Source: JBGTLA01 sp041744375 (lineage in GTDB: Bacteria; Actinomycetota; Acidimicrobiia; Spongiisociales; ZC4RG35). Taken from it: a stretch of DNA of 25,514 bases. A program made the position numbers and the translations under genes. Every line of letters begins with the position of its first letter. Position 1 is the stretch's first letter. The stretch covers positions 1-25,514 of the forward strand of contig JBGTLA010000069.1 in NCBI GenBank assembly GCA_041744375.1, read 5' to 3'. Shown piece after piece: positions 13,660 to 21,561 of the stretch. The notes below the pieces were generated by a model. That model saw only the letters and a list, made by a program, of their open reading frames with translations, had not been told where the DNA came from and did not search any database.

Positions 13660-14454
13660 GTGATCACCATCAAGTCCCGCCGAGAATTCGAAAAAATGGC
13701 CGTTGCCGGCGCATGTGTTGCTGCCATCCATTCGGCCGTGCGTGAGGCGGCGCGTCCGGGTGTTTCGTTGCTGCAGCTCGACGAGATCTCACGTGACGTT
13801 CTAGTCGAACGTGGGTGCACCTCCTCGTTTCTCAACTACCACGGCACCTACCCCGCCACGCTGTGCCTGTCGCCCAACGATGTGATCGTGCACGGGATTC
13901 CCACCGACTACGAGCTCCGCGAGGGCGACGTGCTGTCGGTCGACGCCGGCGCCATCTACCAGGGGTTCCACGGTGACGCCGCCTTCACCATGGCGATCGG
14001 TGAGGTCGCACCGGAGATTCAGACGCTCATCGAAGCCACGGAGGAAGGGATGTGGGAGGGAGTACGTGCGGTCCGTCCCGGGGCTCGGTTGGGTGACATC
14101 GGGGCGGCCATCGAAGCGGTGGGGCGGCGCCACGGATACGGGATCGTCGAGGAGTACCTCGGTCACGGCATCGGCCGACAGATGCACGAGGAGCCTCAGG
14201 TGCCGAACTTCGGCTCCCCCGGCAGTGGCATGAGATTGCGCACCGGCATGGCTCTGTGTATCGAACCGATGTTCAATCTCGGTTCTCGACGAACCTCCGT
14301 CGACTCCGACGGCTGGACCGTCCGGACGGCTGACGGTTCGATTTCGGCTCACTGGGAACACACCGTGGCCATCACCAAGGAAGGGGTCAAGGTGTTCACG
14401 GCCGGCGAGGCGCCCGTGGACGTGAGGCCGGCCGAAGAGAGTGTGTCCGGTTGA
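13660..14454 (+). CDS. map: Methionine aminopeptidase, type I
   Basis: Removes the initiator methionine from nascent proteins at the ribosome. Starting at the GTG at 13660 it is 264 aa and begins MITIKSRREFEKM, the standard MetAP-1 opening. A longer frame from the ATG at 13630 adds ten residues with no family support. The metal ligands are present: Asp in SVDAGA (residue 95), Asp in HGDAAFT (106), His in LGHGIG (169), Glu in CIEPMF (202) and Glu in WEHT (233), plus the substrate-binding His in VHGIP (78). It lies between the spc-type genes and the alpha block as in many bacteria, but infA does not follow it. Confidence 0.95.
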   Translation: MITIKSRREFEKMAVAGACVAAIHSAVREAARPGVSLLQLDEISRDVLVERGCTSSFLNYHGTYPATLCLSPNDVIVHGIPTDYELREGDVLSVDAGAIYQGFHGDAAFTMAIGEVAPEIQTLIEATEEGMWEGVRAVRPGARLGDIGAAIEAVGRRHGYGIVEEYLGHGIGRQMHEEPQVPNFGSPGSGMRLRTGMALCIEPMFNLGSRRTSVDSDGWTVRTADGSISAHWEHTVAITKEGVKVFTAGEAPVDVRPAEESVSG

Positions 14455-14464
14455 CGCAAGCGAT

Positions 14465-14494
14465 TTGAAGTCGGCCGCCGTCTCCAGGTAGCAT
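14465..14494 (+). promoter_or_regulatory. candidate promoter of the rpmJ-rpsM-rpoA operon
   Basis: TTGAAG (14465-14470) and TAGCAT (14489-14494) are 18 nt apart. Transcription would start near 14502, giving a leader of about 180 nt before rpmJ. The 225-nt gap between map and rpmJ contains no gene; infA, often found here, is absent. The gap also contains a tandem GGGCACCG pair near 14538-14553. Confidence 0.45.
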
Positions 14495-14679
14495 ATCCAC
14501 TTGGCTCGTGGCTCCGCCCCGCCCTACTCCGGGCACCGGGGCACCGGCCTAGTCCCGAGCACTCCTTCTCGTGCGGCCCACTGTCGCCGATCGTGGCTGC
14601 CAGGGGCGACAAGAACGAATGAATAGTGTCGAAGTGTCGGTGTTCGCCACCGGCCGACGGGAATCGTCTGGAGAGACCA

Positions 14680-14793
14680 ATGAAGGTGCGTCCTTCGACA
14701 AAGAAGATGTGCGAGAAATGTCGTGTGATCCGCCGGCGAGGCCGGGTGTGGGTCATATGCTCCAATCCTCGCCACAAGCAGCGGCAGGGGTGA
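14680..14793 (+). CDS. rpmJ: 50S ribosomal protein L36 (zinc-binding)
   Basis: 37-aa bL36. The sequence starts MKVRPSTKKMCEKC and ends SNPRHKQRQG. The zinc ligands Cys11, Cys14, Cys27 and His32 are all present, so this is the zinc-containing form. GGAGAG lies 4 nt before the ATG at 14680. The rpsM ATG follows 7 nt after the stop. Identification is certain despite the small size. Confidence 0.97.
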   Translation: MKVRPSTKKMCEKCRVIRRRGRVWVICSNPRHKQRQG

Positions 14794-14800
14794 TCGACTG

Positions 14801-15178
14801 ATGGCACGTATTTCCGGAGTCGACCTGCCCCGTGACAAGCGTCTGGCCATCGGCCTCACCTACATCTACGGGGTCGGCCACAGCCGGGCCGCCCAGATCT
14901 GTGATGGCATCGGCATCGAGCCGGGCACCAAGGTGCGCGAGTTGACCGACGACGAAGTCGCTCGTATCCGTCGGTTCATCGAGCAGAACTACGAGGTAGA
15001 GGGCGATCTCCGCCGTGAAGTGCAGCAGAGCATCAAGCGCAAGATCGAGATCGGCAGCTACCAGGGCATTCGGCATCGGCGCGGCCTTCCCGTGCGCGGC
15101 CAGCGAACCCACACCAACGCCCGTACCCGCAAGGGCCCGCGTAAGGCCATAGCCGGGAAGAAGAAGGTCAAGAAGTAG
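14801..15178 (+). CDS. rpsM: 30S ribosomal protein S13
   Basis: 125-aa uS13 of the 30S head, which contacts the P-site tRNA through its C-terminal tail and bridges to L5. MARISGVDLPRDKRLAIGLTYIYGVGHSRAAQIC, the helix-two-turns-helix part, and SYQGIRHRRGLPVRGQRTHTNARTRKGPRKAIAGKKKVKK are typical. It has the usual length and sits in the alpha block between rpmJ and rpsK. Confidence 0.98.
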   Translation: MARISGVDLPRDKRLAIGLTYIYGVGHSRAAQICDGIGIEPGTKVRELTDDEVARIRRFIEQNYEVEGDLRREVQQSIKRKIEIGSYQGIRHRRGLPVRGQRTHTNARTRKGPRKAIAGKKKVKK

Positions 15179-15186
15179 GAGCACCG

Positions 15187-15588
15187 GTGGCCAAACAGCA
15201 GAAACCAACCCAAAAGCGGGTGCGCCGGCGCGAGCGCAAGAACATCGCCCACGGCCAAGCCCACATCAAAGCCAGTTTCAACAACACCATCATCTCGATC
15301 ACCGATCAGGCCGGCGCCGTGGTGGCATGGACGTCGGGTGGATCGGTCGGATTCAAGGGTTCCCGCAAGTCGACCCCCTATGCGGCCCAGGTGGCTGCCG
15401 AGGAGGCCGCCCGCCGGGCCGGAGAGCACGGTATCCGCAAGCTCGATGTGATCGTCTCTGGGACCGGATCGGGACGCGACACCGCCGTTCGCACCCTCCA
15501 GAACATGGGTATGGAGGTGAGTGGCGTCAAGGACGTCACCCCCATCCCTCACAATGGCGTCCGCCTCAAGAAGCGACGGAGAGGCTGA
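15187..15588 (+). CDS. rpsK: 30S ribosomal protein S11
   Basis: 133-aa uS11 of the 30S platform beside the E-site and Shine-Dalgarno helix. HGQAHIKASFNNTIISITDQAGAVVAWTSGGSVGFKGSRKSTPYAAQVAAE and VSGTGSGRDTAVRTLQNMGMEVSGVKDVTPIPHNGVR match the family. The usual PHNGC cysteine is valine here. The start is the GTG at 15187, with AGGAG about 4 nt upstream across the rpsM stop. Confidence 0.97.
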   Translation: MAKQQKPTQKRVRRRERKNIAHGQAHIKASFNNTIISITDQAGAVVAWTSGGSVGFKGSRKSTPYAAQVAAEEAARRAGEHGIRKLDVIVSGTGSGRDTAVRTLQNMGMEVSGVKDVTPIPHNGVRLKKRRRG

Positions 15589-15593
15589 CACCA

Positions 15594-16199
15594 ATGGCTC
15601 GTTACACCGGACCGAAGCACAAAGCTTGTCGTCGGGCGCGCACGCCTCTGTGCCAATCGAAGAAGTGCCCCGTCGATCGTCGGCCTTACCCTCCCGGGGA
15701 ACATGGTCGCGGCCGAATTCGCGAGAGCGACTACCAAATTCAGTTGCGCGAAAAGCAGAAGCTGCGTGTCATGTACGGCGTCCTCGAGCGTCAGTTTCGT
15801 CGATATTACGAGGAAGCCGCCCGCCGTCCAGGCATCACCGGTGATGCCCTCCTGCAAATCCTCGAGTCCCGGCTCGACAATGTCGTTTGGCGTTCCGGCT
15901 TTGCCGCCACCCGACAGCAGGCGCGCCAACTCGTAAACCACGGCCATATTCAGGTGAACGGCAAGAAGGTCGACATCCCCTCGTACCAGGTACGTCAGGG
16001 AGACGTCGTTTCCATCAAGGAGACCTCGACCGATCTCGTGATCGTGCAGCACGCCGTCGACACCATCGAGCGGCTCAGCCCTGAGTGGCTCGATGTGAAT
16101 CTGGAAGCCCGTAAGGCCACGGTGAGAGATCTCCCTAGTCGGGAACAGATCGATACCGCCATCCAAGAGCAGTTGATCGTCGAGCTCTACTCCAAGTGA
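15594..16199 (+). CDS. rpsD: 30S ribosomal protein S4 (variant zinc-type N-terminus)
   Basis: 201-aa uS4, an assembly initiator of the 30S body with an S4 RNA-binding domain (SRLDNVVWRSGFAATRQQARQLVNHGHIQVNGKKV, about 93-128). The start is the ATG at 15594, 5 nt after the rpsK stop. The N-terminus has His9, Cys12, Cys20 and Cys25 (HKAC ... CQSKKC) before RRPYPPGEHG. This aligns with the C-x2-C ... C-x4-C zinc site of Thermus-type S4 but with His for the first Cys and a shorter loop. As I recall, the M. tuberculosis S4 lacks these cysteines. Confidence 0.97.
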   Translation: MARYTGPKHKACRRARTPLCQSKKCPVDRRPYPPGEHGRGRIRESDYQIQLREKQKLRVMYGVLERQFRRYYEEAARRPGITGDALLQILESRLDNVVWRSGFAATRQQARQLVNHGHIQVNGKKVDIPSYQVRQGDVVSIKETSTDLVIVQHAVDTIERLSPEWLDVNLEARKATVRDLPSREQIDTAIQEQLIVELYSK

Positions 16200-16223
16200 G
16201 CACCCCGAAATGAGGAATGCACA

Positions 16224-17174
16224 GTGTTGATCGTCCAGAGACCACAGATCGAAGAAGAGTCAGTCACCGAACACCGCTCCCGGTTCATCGTCGAACCGCT
16301 CGAGCCGGGGTTCGGTTACACCCTGGGTAACACCATGCGGCGAACGCTTCTGTCGCGTATCCCCGGTGCCGCCGTCACCTCGATCCAGATCGAGGGCGTG
16401 CAACACGAGTTCTCGACCGTCGATGGAGTCGTTGAGGATGTCGTCGACCTGATCCTCAACATCAAGCAGATCGTCGTCCGCATGGACGACCCGGAGTCGA
16501 AGACCCTCTATCTGTCTGCCAAGGGCGCCGGGATCGTGACGGCCGCTGCGCTCAAGCTTCCCGCCGGGGTCGAGGTCGTGAACACCGACCTGCATCTGGC
16601 GACACTGTCGGCCTCAGGCCGTCTCGAGATGGAGTTGACCGTCGCCCAAGGTGTGGGTTATCGCAGCGCCGAATCCAACAAGGAGAGCGGCTCCAGCATC
16701 GGCGTCATCCCCGTGGATTCGATCTTCTCGCCGGTTCGCAAGGTGGCCTATCGGGTGGAGAGCACCCAGGTCGGCCAGATGACGAACTTCGACAAGCTGA
16801 TCATCGACGTCGAGACGAACGGGGCCGTCCCTCCCGCAGAAGCCGTCTCCTCCGCCGGCAAGACCCTGCGGGAGCTCATGGGCCTCTTCGGTGACATGGC
16901 CGAAGGTGTCGGGCTCGAGCTCGGCGACGTGGAGCCGGAAGGTTCGGGTTCGCCGGACCTCGATCTTCCCATCGAGGCACTCGACCTGTCGGAGCGACCC
17001 CGCAACTGCCTGCGCCGTGCCCAGGTCAAGACAGTGGGCGAGTTGGTGGAACGGACCTCCGACGACTTGTTGAACATCACCAACTTCGGTCAGAAGAGCC
17101 TGGAGGAGGTCGTGGCCAAACTCGACGAGCTGGGCCTGTCGTTGGCCGATGCCGGGTCGAGCGGAGGAGACTGA
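16224..17174 (+). CDS. rpoA: DNA-directed RNA polymerase subunit alpha
   Basis: 316-aa alpha subunit. The N-terminal domain (about 1-225) contains FIVEPLEPGFGYTLGNTMRRTLLSRIPGAAVTSIQIEGVQHEFSTVDGVVEDVVDLILNIK, the dimerisation and assembly platform. The C-terminal domain (about 250-310; IEALDLSERPRNCLRRAQVKTVGELVERTSDDLLNITNFGQKSLEEVVAKL) contacts UP elements and activators. The start is the GTG at 16224 with GAGGA 7 nt upstream; the TTG at 16227 is possible. The stop overlaps the rplQ ATG. Confidence 0.98.
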   Translation: MLIVQRPQIEEESVTEHRSRFIVEPLEPGFGYTLGNTMRRTLLSRIPGAAVTSIQIEGVQHEFSTVDGVVEDVVDLILNIKQIVVRMDDPESKTLYLSAKGAGIVTAAALKLPAGVEVVNTDLHLATLSASGRLEMELTVAQGVGYRSAESNKESGSSIGVIPVDSIFSPVRKVAYRVESTQVGQMTNFDKLIIDVETNGAVPPAEAVSSAGKTLRELMGLFGDMAEGVGLELGDVEPEGSGSPDLDLPIEALDLSERPRNCLRRAQVKTVGELVERTSDDLLNITNFGQKSLEEVVAKLDELGLSLADAGSSGGD

Positions 17175-17524
17175 TGCCGCGGCCACGCAAGGGGCCCCGT
17201 TTCGGAGGTTCTCCGGCCCATCAACGTCACATGATGGCCAACCTGACCTCGGCGCTCATCAACCAAGGCCGGGTGGAGACCACCGTTGCCAAAGCCAAGG
17301 CGGTAAGGCCTCTGGCCGAGAAGATGATCACCAAGGCTCGAGTCGACGGCGCCCACAACCGGCGCATGGTGCGGCGTACCATCACCGATCGCGACACTCT
17401 CACGAAGCTGTTCACTGAGGTGGCGCCTCGCTATGCCGAACGACCCGGGGGTTACACTCGGATCACGAAAATCGGTCCTCGACGAGGCGACGGCGCCGAG
17501 ATGGCGATCATCGAGTTGGTCTGA
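17174..17524 (+). CDS. rplQ: 50S ribosomal protein L17
   Basis: 116-aa bL17, the short core form without the long acidic C-terminal extension seen in many actinobacteria. MPRPRKGPRFGGSPAHQRHMMANLTSALINQGRVETTVAKAKAVRPLAEKMITKA and PGGYTRITKIGPRRGDGAEMAIIELV match the family. It is translationally coupled to rpoA by a 1-nt overlap. It ends the alpha block and converges with plsC, with no clear terminator hairpin in the 45-nt gap. Confidence 0.97.
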   Translation: MPRPRKGPRFGGSPAHQRHMMANLTSALINQGRVETTVAKAKAVRPLAEKMITKARVDGAHNRRMVRRTITDRDTLTKLFTEVAPRYAERPGGYTRITKIGPRRGDGAEMAIIELV

Positions 17525-17569
17525 ATCCGGCGAACCCCAGACACCTCGGTGGCTGCCAACGGACTCGGG

Positions 17570-18310
17570 TCAGGCTTCGGCCTCGACCGGTTCCAGGTGA
17601 GCAGAAATCCACTCGCGAGCCTGCCTGAGCCGCTCCGCCCCGTCATCGGCTGAGCGGGCTATCGGGTCACCGAGGGCGATCTTCACCCTGGAGCCGGGGC
17701 TGAAAGGCCACAAGCGGTTCAACTTCCACGAGCCTTGGATTGCCACCGGAACCACCGGGAGTTGGTCAGCTGCCGATAGCAGAGCTCTCGCCCCGGAACG
17801 CTTGAACGGCCCCAGGCTCCCGTCCTTGGATCGGGTGCCCTCCGGAAAGATGACCGCAGAGCGGCCTCGGGCCTGGACCCGCTCACCGAACGACGTGATA
17901 GTCGGTAGCGCTTGCTCCGGGTTGTGGCGGTCGATGAGGGCATGGTCACCCTGTTTCAGGTTGAGGGAGACCGACGGGATCCATCGGCCCAGTTCGGCCT
18001 TGGCGACGTACTTGGGGAGGTTGGACAGCAAGAGCCCACCGATGAGGACGATGTCGAAGAGCGATTGATGGTTCGACACCACCAGGTATCCGGTTCGGGG
18101 CCGGATGTTGGGGGACCGATCCACGTCCAACTCGGTTCCGAAGAGGCGGAACACCGCCATGAGTGTCCATTGCAGGCCACCCATCACCCACTCGAAACCG
18201 GTCAGTGAGAATGGCCGCACGATTCGCCCGGCCACGTCGAAGACCAGCAATACGACACCGAAGGTGACGAGAAAAGGGATCGTCACCAGCCAGTTCCAGA
18301 GGCGCTTCAC
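17570..18310 (-). CDS. plsC: 1-acyl-sn-glycerol-3-phosphate acyltransferase
   Basis: 246-aa PlsC-type acyltransferase that makes phosphatidic acid at the inner membrane. The catalytic motif NHQSLFD (80-86, NH-x4-D) and the substrate motif FPEGTRSKDGSLGPFKRSG (155-173) are intact. VVPVAIQGSW is the third conserved block. A hydrophobic N-terminus (about 8-28) anchors it. The GTG start at 18310 lacks a Shine-Dalgarno site but has a TAGACT box 9 nt upstream, suggesting a leaderless mRNA. It is transcribed toward rplQ and diverges from coaA. The exact acyl acceptor is inferred from the family. Confidence 0.9.
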   Translation of the reverse strand: MKRLWNWLVTIPFLVTFGVVLLVFDVAGRIVRPFSLTGFEWVMGGLQWTLMAVFRLFGTELDVDRSPNIRPRTGYLVVSNHQSLFDIVLIGGLLLSNLPKYVAKAELGRWIPSVSLNLKQGDHALIDRHNPEQALPTITSFGERVQARGRSAVIFPEGTRSKDGSLGPFKRSGARALLSAADQLPVVPVAIQGSWKLNRLWPFSPGSRVKIALGDPIARSADDGAERLRQAREWISAHLEPVEAEA

Positions 18311-18319
18311 AGATAGGTG

Positions 18320-18325
18320 AGTCTA
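18320..18325 (-). promoter_or_regulatory. plsC: -10 box for a leaderless plsC transcript
   Basis: The minus strand reads TAGACT, followed by 9 nt and the GTG start. This is the TANNNT layout of leaderless genes. The divergent coaA start lies only about 45 nt away. Confidence 0.45.
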
Positions 18326-18355
18326 GGAGCAGCGGTTACTCTCTCTCGACAGTCC

Positions 18356-19279
18356 ATGAGCCCTCATCCGAGCCCCTACATCGACTTCAGCGCTTCCGAA
18401 TGGGCCGCGTTGCGGGCCTCGACCCCGATGACCTTGACGAGCGACGATGTGGAAGCGATCAGGGGGATCAACGTTGCCCTCTCGTTGGATGAGGTCGAAC
18501 GCGTGTATCTACCTCTCTCGCGGCTCCTCAACTTGTATGTGCGGGCGAGTCAGGCTTTGTTCTCGGTCACCGACACGTTCCTCGGCAAACCCACCACCCC
18601 GGTGCCCTACGTCATCGGCATTGCCGGATCGGTGGCGGTGGGCAAGTCGACGGCCGCTCGAGTCCTCCAAGCGCTCTTGTCGCGGTGGCCCGATCACCCC
18701 CGGGTCGATCTTGTCACGACGGATGGGTTCCTGTGGCCCAACGAGGTCCTGGAGGCGAGCGGACTGATGGCGCGCAAGGGGTTTCCTGAGTCGTACGACC
18801 GCAAGCGGCTGTTGGAGTTCGTGGCCGACGTCAAGTCGGGTATGGCCCCTGTCGAGGCACCGGTGTACTCCCACACCCACTACGACATCGTCCCCGGAGA
18901 GAGGCGGGTCGTGCAGAGGCCGGACATTGTCATCCTGGAGGGGTTGAACGTGCTCCAGGGGGGTGGTAACGGCACGTATGTGTCCGACTACTTCGACTTC
19001 TCGATCTATGTCGATGCTCTTCCCGACCATGTGGAGCAGTGGTACGTGGATCGGTTCCTCACGTTTCGCGACACCGCCTTCCAGGACCCCGCCAACTATT
19101 TTCACCGCTACGCCAATCTCCCCGATCCTGAAGCCGAGGCGGAGGCACGGACGATCTGGGCCGACACTAACCGGCCAAACCTCGAGCTCAACATCGCCCC
19201 CACTCGTGATCGAGCCACCCTCATTCTCGAGAAGTCGTCCGATCACACCGTCGAGCGGATCAAGTTGCGACGGCTCTGA
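18356..19279 (+). CDS. coaA: Pantothenate kinase, type I (CoaA)
   Basis: 307-aa kinase that phosphorylates pantothenate, the first and controlling step of coenzyme A synthesis. The P-loop is GIAGSVAVGKST. It is preceded by YLPLSRLLNLYVRASQALF and followed by VDLVTTDGFLWPN, MARKGFPESYDRKRLL, VKSGMAPVEAPVYSHTHYDIVPGE and ILEGLNVLQ, all typical of E. coli-type CoaA. The ATG at 18356 is chosen because SPYIDFSASEWAALR right after it matches the family start; a GTG at 18317 would extend without support. A TACTCT box lies at 18337-18342, so the leader would be very short. The stop overlaps the next gene by one base. Confidence 0.96.
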   Translation: MSPHPSPYIDFSASEWAALRASTPMTLTSDDVEAIRGINVALSLDEVERVYLPLSRLLNLYVRASQALFSVTDTFLGKPTTPVPYVIGIAGSVAVGKSTAARVLQALLSRWPDHPRVDLVTTDGFLWPNEVLEASGLMARKGFPESYDRKRLLEFVADVKSGMAPVEAPVYSHTHYDIVPGERRVVQRPDIVILEGLNVLQGGGNGTYVSDYFDFSIYVDALPDHVEQWYVDRFLTFRDTAFQDPANYFHRYANLPDPEAEAEARTIWADTNRPNLELNIAPTRDRATLILEKSSDHTVERIKLRRL

Positions 19280-19800
19280 TGACCGTCGAGCCCGACACGG
19301 CTGCCTTCCGGGTGGAGCTGGAAAGCCTCGCTGCGGCCAACACGGCCTACGCCGAGTCGTTCGACGGGCAACTCCGGCCCGTGCGCCCCCGCCGAGAGCT
19401 CGTCATCGTTGCCTGCATGGACTCGCGAATGGACATCTTTTCGATGCTGGGGTTGGAGGTCGGTGATGCCCACGTCATCCGCAACGCCGGGGGAATCGTG
19501 ACCGACGACGTCATCCGCTCGCTATGCCTGTCGCAGCGGCTGCTGGGGACGCGAGAGATCGTCCTCATTCATCACACCAATTGCGGGCTGGAAGGGGTGT
19601 CCGACGCTCACTTCGCAGCCGAGTTGCAGGCCGAGACCGGTCGTGTTCCATCCTGGCTGGTGGGAGGTTTCGTCGACCCCGCAGAGGATGTCCGCCGATC
19701 GATGCAGGCCATCCGCGATTCGCCGTTCCTCCCTCACCGAGACTTGGTGGCCGGTTTCGTGTTCCACGTGGACACCGGCCGCTTGGAGTCGGTCACGTGA
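19279..19800 (+). CDS. Beta-class carbonic anhydrase
   Basis: 173-aa enzyme of the beta class, interconverting CO2 and bicarbonate in the cytosol. The zinc-site residues are Cys46 and Asp48 in ACMDSRMD, and His99 and Cys102 in HHTNCG. Arg50 completes the conserved Asp-Arg pair. RNAGGIVTDDVIRSLCLSQRLLGTREIVLIHH is the core of the fold. The ATG shares one base with the coaA stop, so the two are translationally coupled. It belongs to the compact type common in actinobacteria. Confidence 0.93.
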   Translation: MTVEPDTAAFRVELESLAAANTAYAESFDGQLRPVRPRRELVIVACMDSRMDIFSMLGLEVGDAHVIRNAGGIVTDDVIRSLCLSQRLLGTREIVLIHHTNCGLEGVSDAHFAAELQAETGRVPSWLVGGFVDPAEDVRRSMQAIRDSPFLPHRDLVAGFVFHVDTGRLESVT

Positions 19801-19850
19801 CGCCACCGCCGAACACGGATCGATCCGACGTGATCGGTTGGTGCGACCGC

Positions 19851-19856
19851 TAGCCT
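19851..19856 (+). promoter_or_regulatory. -10 box for a leaderless YIP1-like gene transcript
   Basis: TAGCCT is followed by 8 nt and the ATG at 19865, in a 64-nt gap after the carbonic anhydrase gene. No Shine-Dalgarno site precedes the ATG. Confidence 0.45.
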
Positions 19857-19864
19857 CGGCTCGG

Positions 19865-20380
19865 ATGCGATCGATACAACGAGCCGTGCGGGCCTCTCTC
19901 TTCGACCGCAAGGTCCATACCGAACTTTTCTTTGACTCCGATGCGACGGCCGACGGCGTGTTGCTCGTGGCCGGGGTGAGCGCCATCACCTATCTCAATC
20001 TGGTGGTGCGTTTCGGGTTCGGGGCGTTCTCGCTCACCGCCCTGCTCCAGACGATCATCGGGGGCCTCGTGGCCTGGCTCATCCTCGCGGCCGGGACGTG
20101 GGTGGCGGCGACCAAGCTGTTCGACGGAAACGGCCAGATTCAGACGATGATGCGCCTCCATGGACATTGCGAGCTTCCTCTCGTCCTCACCGTTTTCGGT
20201 CCAGTGGGTGCTCTGGTGGGTCTGGTGTGGTCGGCGGCGGCAAAACTGCCCGCAACCAGGGAAGGGGGGTCCCTCACCACGCCCAAGGCCGTGGCGGCGT
20301 TGCTGGTCGGTCTAGCACTGGTCTTCATCATCCGGATGATCTTCCGGTTGCCGTTCATGGTTTTCTCGGCTTTGTTCTGA
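19865..20380 (+). CDS. YIP1-family-like integral membrane protein
   Basis: 171-aa protein with a charged N-terminus (MRSIQRAVRASLFDRKVHTELFFD) and four hydrophobic segments at about 31-50, 55-82, 104-125 and 143-165. The pattern, including an N-terminal amphipathic part and a conserved-looking GTWVAATKLFDGNG loop, resembles bacterial YIP1-domain proteins, whose function is unknown. No enzyme motif is visible. The ATG at 19865 is chosen over longer frames that overlap the carbonic anhydrase gene, because a TANNNT box sits 8 nt upstream. truA starts one base after its stop. Confidence 0.7.
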   Translation: MRSIQRAVRASLFDRKVHTELFFDSDATADGVLLVAGVSAITYLNLVVRFGFGAFSLTALLQTIIGGLVAWLILAAGTWVAATKLFDGNGQIQTMMRLHGHCELPLVLTVFGPVGALVGLVWSAAAKLPATREGGSLTTPKAVAALLVGLALVFIIRMIFRLPFMVFSALF

Positions 20381-20381
20381 A

Positions 20382-21116
20382 GTGCACGTCGTACGGATCG
20401 ACCTGGCCTACGACGGGACCGACTTCGCAGGTTTCGCCCGTCAGGCCGAGGTGCGCACGGTCCAAGGTGAGCTGGAACGGGCGGTAGAGCAGGTGATTGG
20501 CCGCCGGGTCGATACCACCTGCTCGGGGCGCACCGATCGGGGAGTGCACGCCCGCCATCAGGTAGTCACCTTCGAGCTCGACCAGCTGCCCGACCTGCCT
20601 CGCTTGCGGCGTAGCCTCGACGGCATCCTCGGTCCCGAGGTGTCGGTGATGGAGGTGTCGGAGGCACCCGCCGGTTTCGATGCCAGGTTCTCGGCGCTCT
20701 GGCGAAAGTACCGGTATTTTGTCGACCCCCGTCCCGCCGCCGACCCGCTCAGGCGGGTGTGGGTGTGGCATCTCGGTAGACAGCTGGACGTCGAGGCCAT
20801 GAACCGTGCCGCATCGGCCCTCGTCGGCATCCACGACTTCGCCAGTTTCTGTAGAAGCCGGGAGGGAGCGACCACCGTGCGGGAGGTCTTCGAGGCGGCT
20901 TGGGAAACAGAGAACGGCGGCGCCGTCTTCGAGGTGCGTGCGCGTGCCTTCTGTCATCAGATGGTTCGCTCACTGGTCGGATTGTGCGTCGATGTGGGGC
21001 TGGGTCGAGTCGCCCCCGATGCCGTCGGAGCGATTATTTCCGCGGCCGATCGCAACGCGGTGGGGACTCTGGCACCTCCCCATGGTCTGGTGTTGTGGGA
21101 GGTGGGTTTCGAGTAG
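20382..21116 (+). CDS. truA: tRNA pseudouridine synthase A
   Basis: 244-aa TruA, which converts uridines 38-40 of the tRNA anticodon arm to pseudouridine. The catalytic aspartate is D52 in CSGRTDRGVHA. Other conserved parts are RIDLAYDGTDFAGFARQ, RFSALWRKYRYFV, and ARAFCHQMVRSLVGLCVDVG near the C-terminus. The start is a GTG at 20382, one base after the preceding stop. truA commonly lies between rplQ and rplM; here seven other genes have come between them. Confidence 0.96.
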   Translation: MHVVRIDLAYDGTDFAGFARQAEVRTVQGELERAVEQVIGRRVDTTCSGRTDRGVHARHQVVTFELDQLPDLPRLRRSLDGILGPEVSVMEVSEAPAGFDARFSALWRKYRYFVDPRPAADPLRRVWVWHLGRQLDVEAMNRAASALVGIHDFASFCRSREGATTVREVFEAAWETENGGAVFEVRARAFCHQMVRSLVGLCVDVGLGRVAPDAVGAIISAADRNAVGTLAPPHGLVLWEVGFE

Positions 21117-21119
21117 CGT
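21114..21119 (+). promoter_or_regulatory. -10 box for a leaderless VOC gene transcript
   Basis: TAGCGT starts at the truA stop codon and is followed by 7 nt and the ATG at 21127. No Shine-Dalgarno site lies at a useful distance. Confidence 0.4.
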
Positions 21120-21126
21120 CGAGGTG

Positions 21127-21561
21127 ATGACTCAGGCGGTATTGCCGATGCTGTCCTACGAGGACGGACCAGCTGCAATGGATTGGCTGGCGGAGGCGTT
21201 TGGCTTCGGCGAGGTCAGGCGTTGGTTGGACGACTCCGGCCGGCTCGCCCACGGGGAGATGGATGCGTTCGGAGGGATAGTCATGCTGGCCACTCCCGGC
21301 GAGGAATACCGGGCTCCTCGGCGTCATCGTGAGTCCTGTGCGGAGGCGCAGGCATGGTCGGCGGCTCCGTGGGTCGTAGATGGGGTTCTTGTGTACGTCG
21401 ACGACGTCGATGCCCATCGTCGACGGGCGGTGGCCGCCGGGGCCCGACCGTTGGGCGAGACAGAGGATGGTGAGCCCGGACGGAGATACCGGGTCGAGGA
21501 CCTCGAGGGTCATCGCTGGATGTTCGTGCAACGCCACCCCGAACCTGCTCGATGCGAGTGA
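21127..21561 (+). CDS. VOC/glyoxalase-fold protein 1
   Basis: 144-aa protein with the vicinal-oxygen-chelate pattern. PMLSYEDGPAAMDWLAEAFGFGEVRRW begins the first beta-alpha unit. VLVYVDDVDAHRRRAVAAGARPLGETEDGEPGRRYRVEDLEGHRWMF ends the second, resembling the PhnB/glyoxalase-like group. The substrate is unknown. The ATG at 21127 is preceded by a TANNNT box; the longer frame runs into truA and is not credible. Its end overlaps the next VOC gene by 10 nt, so the pair is likely co-translated. Confidence 0.75.
   Translation: MTQAVLPMLSYEDGPAAMDWLAEAFGFGEVRRWLDDSGRLAHGEMDAFGGIVMLATPGEEYRAPRRHRESCAEAQAWSAAPWVVDGVLVYVDDVDAHRRRAVAAGARPLGETEDGEPGRRYRVEDLEGHRWMFVQRHPEPARCE

Noticed and set aside
14571..14801. 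Possible infA or small gene before rpmJ
   Set aside because: The translation has no OB-fold or IF-1 motif and runs across rpmJ in another frame. A short GIVWR-like end near 14660-14680 is chance, as its frame is closed at 14624.
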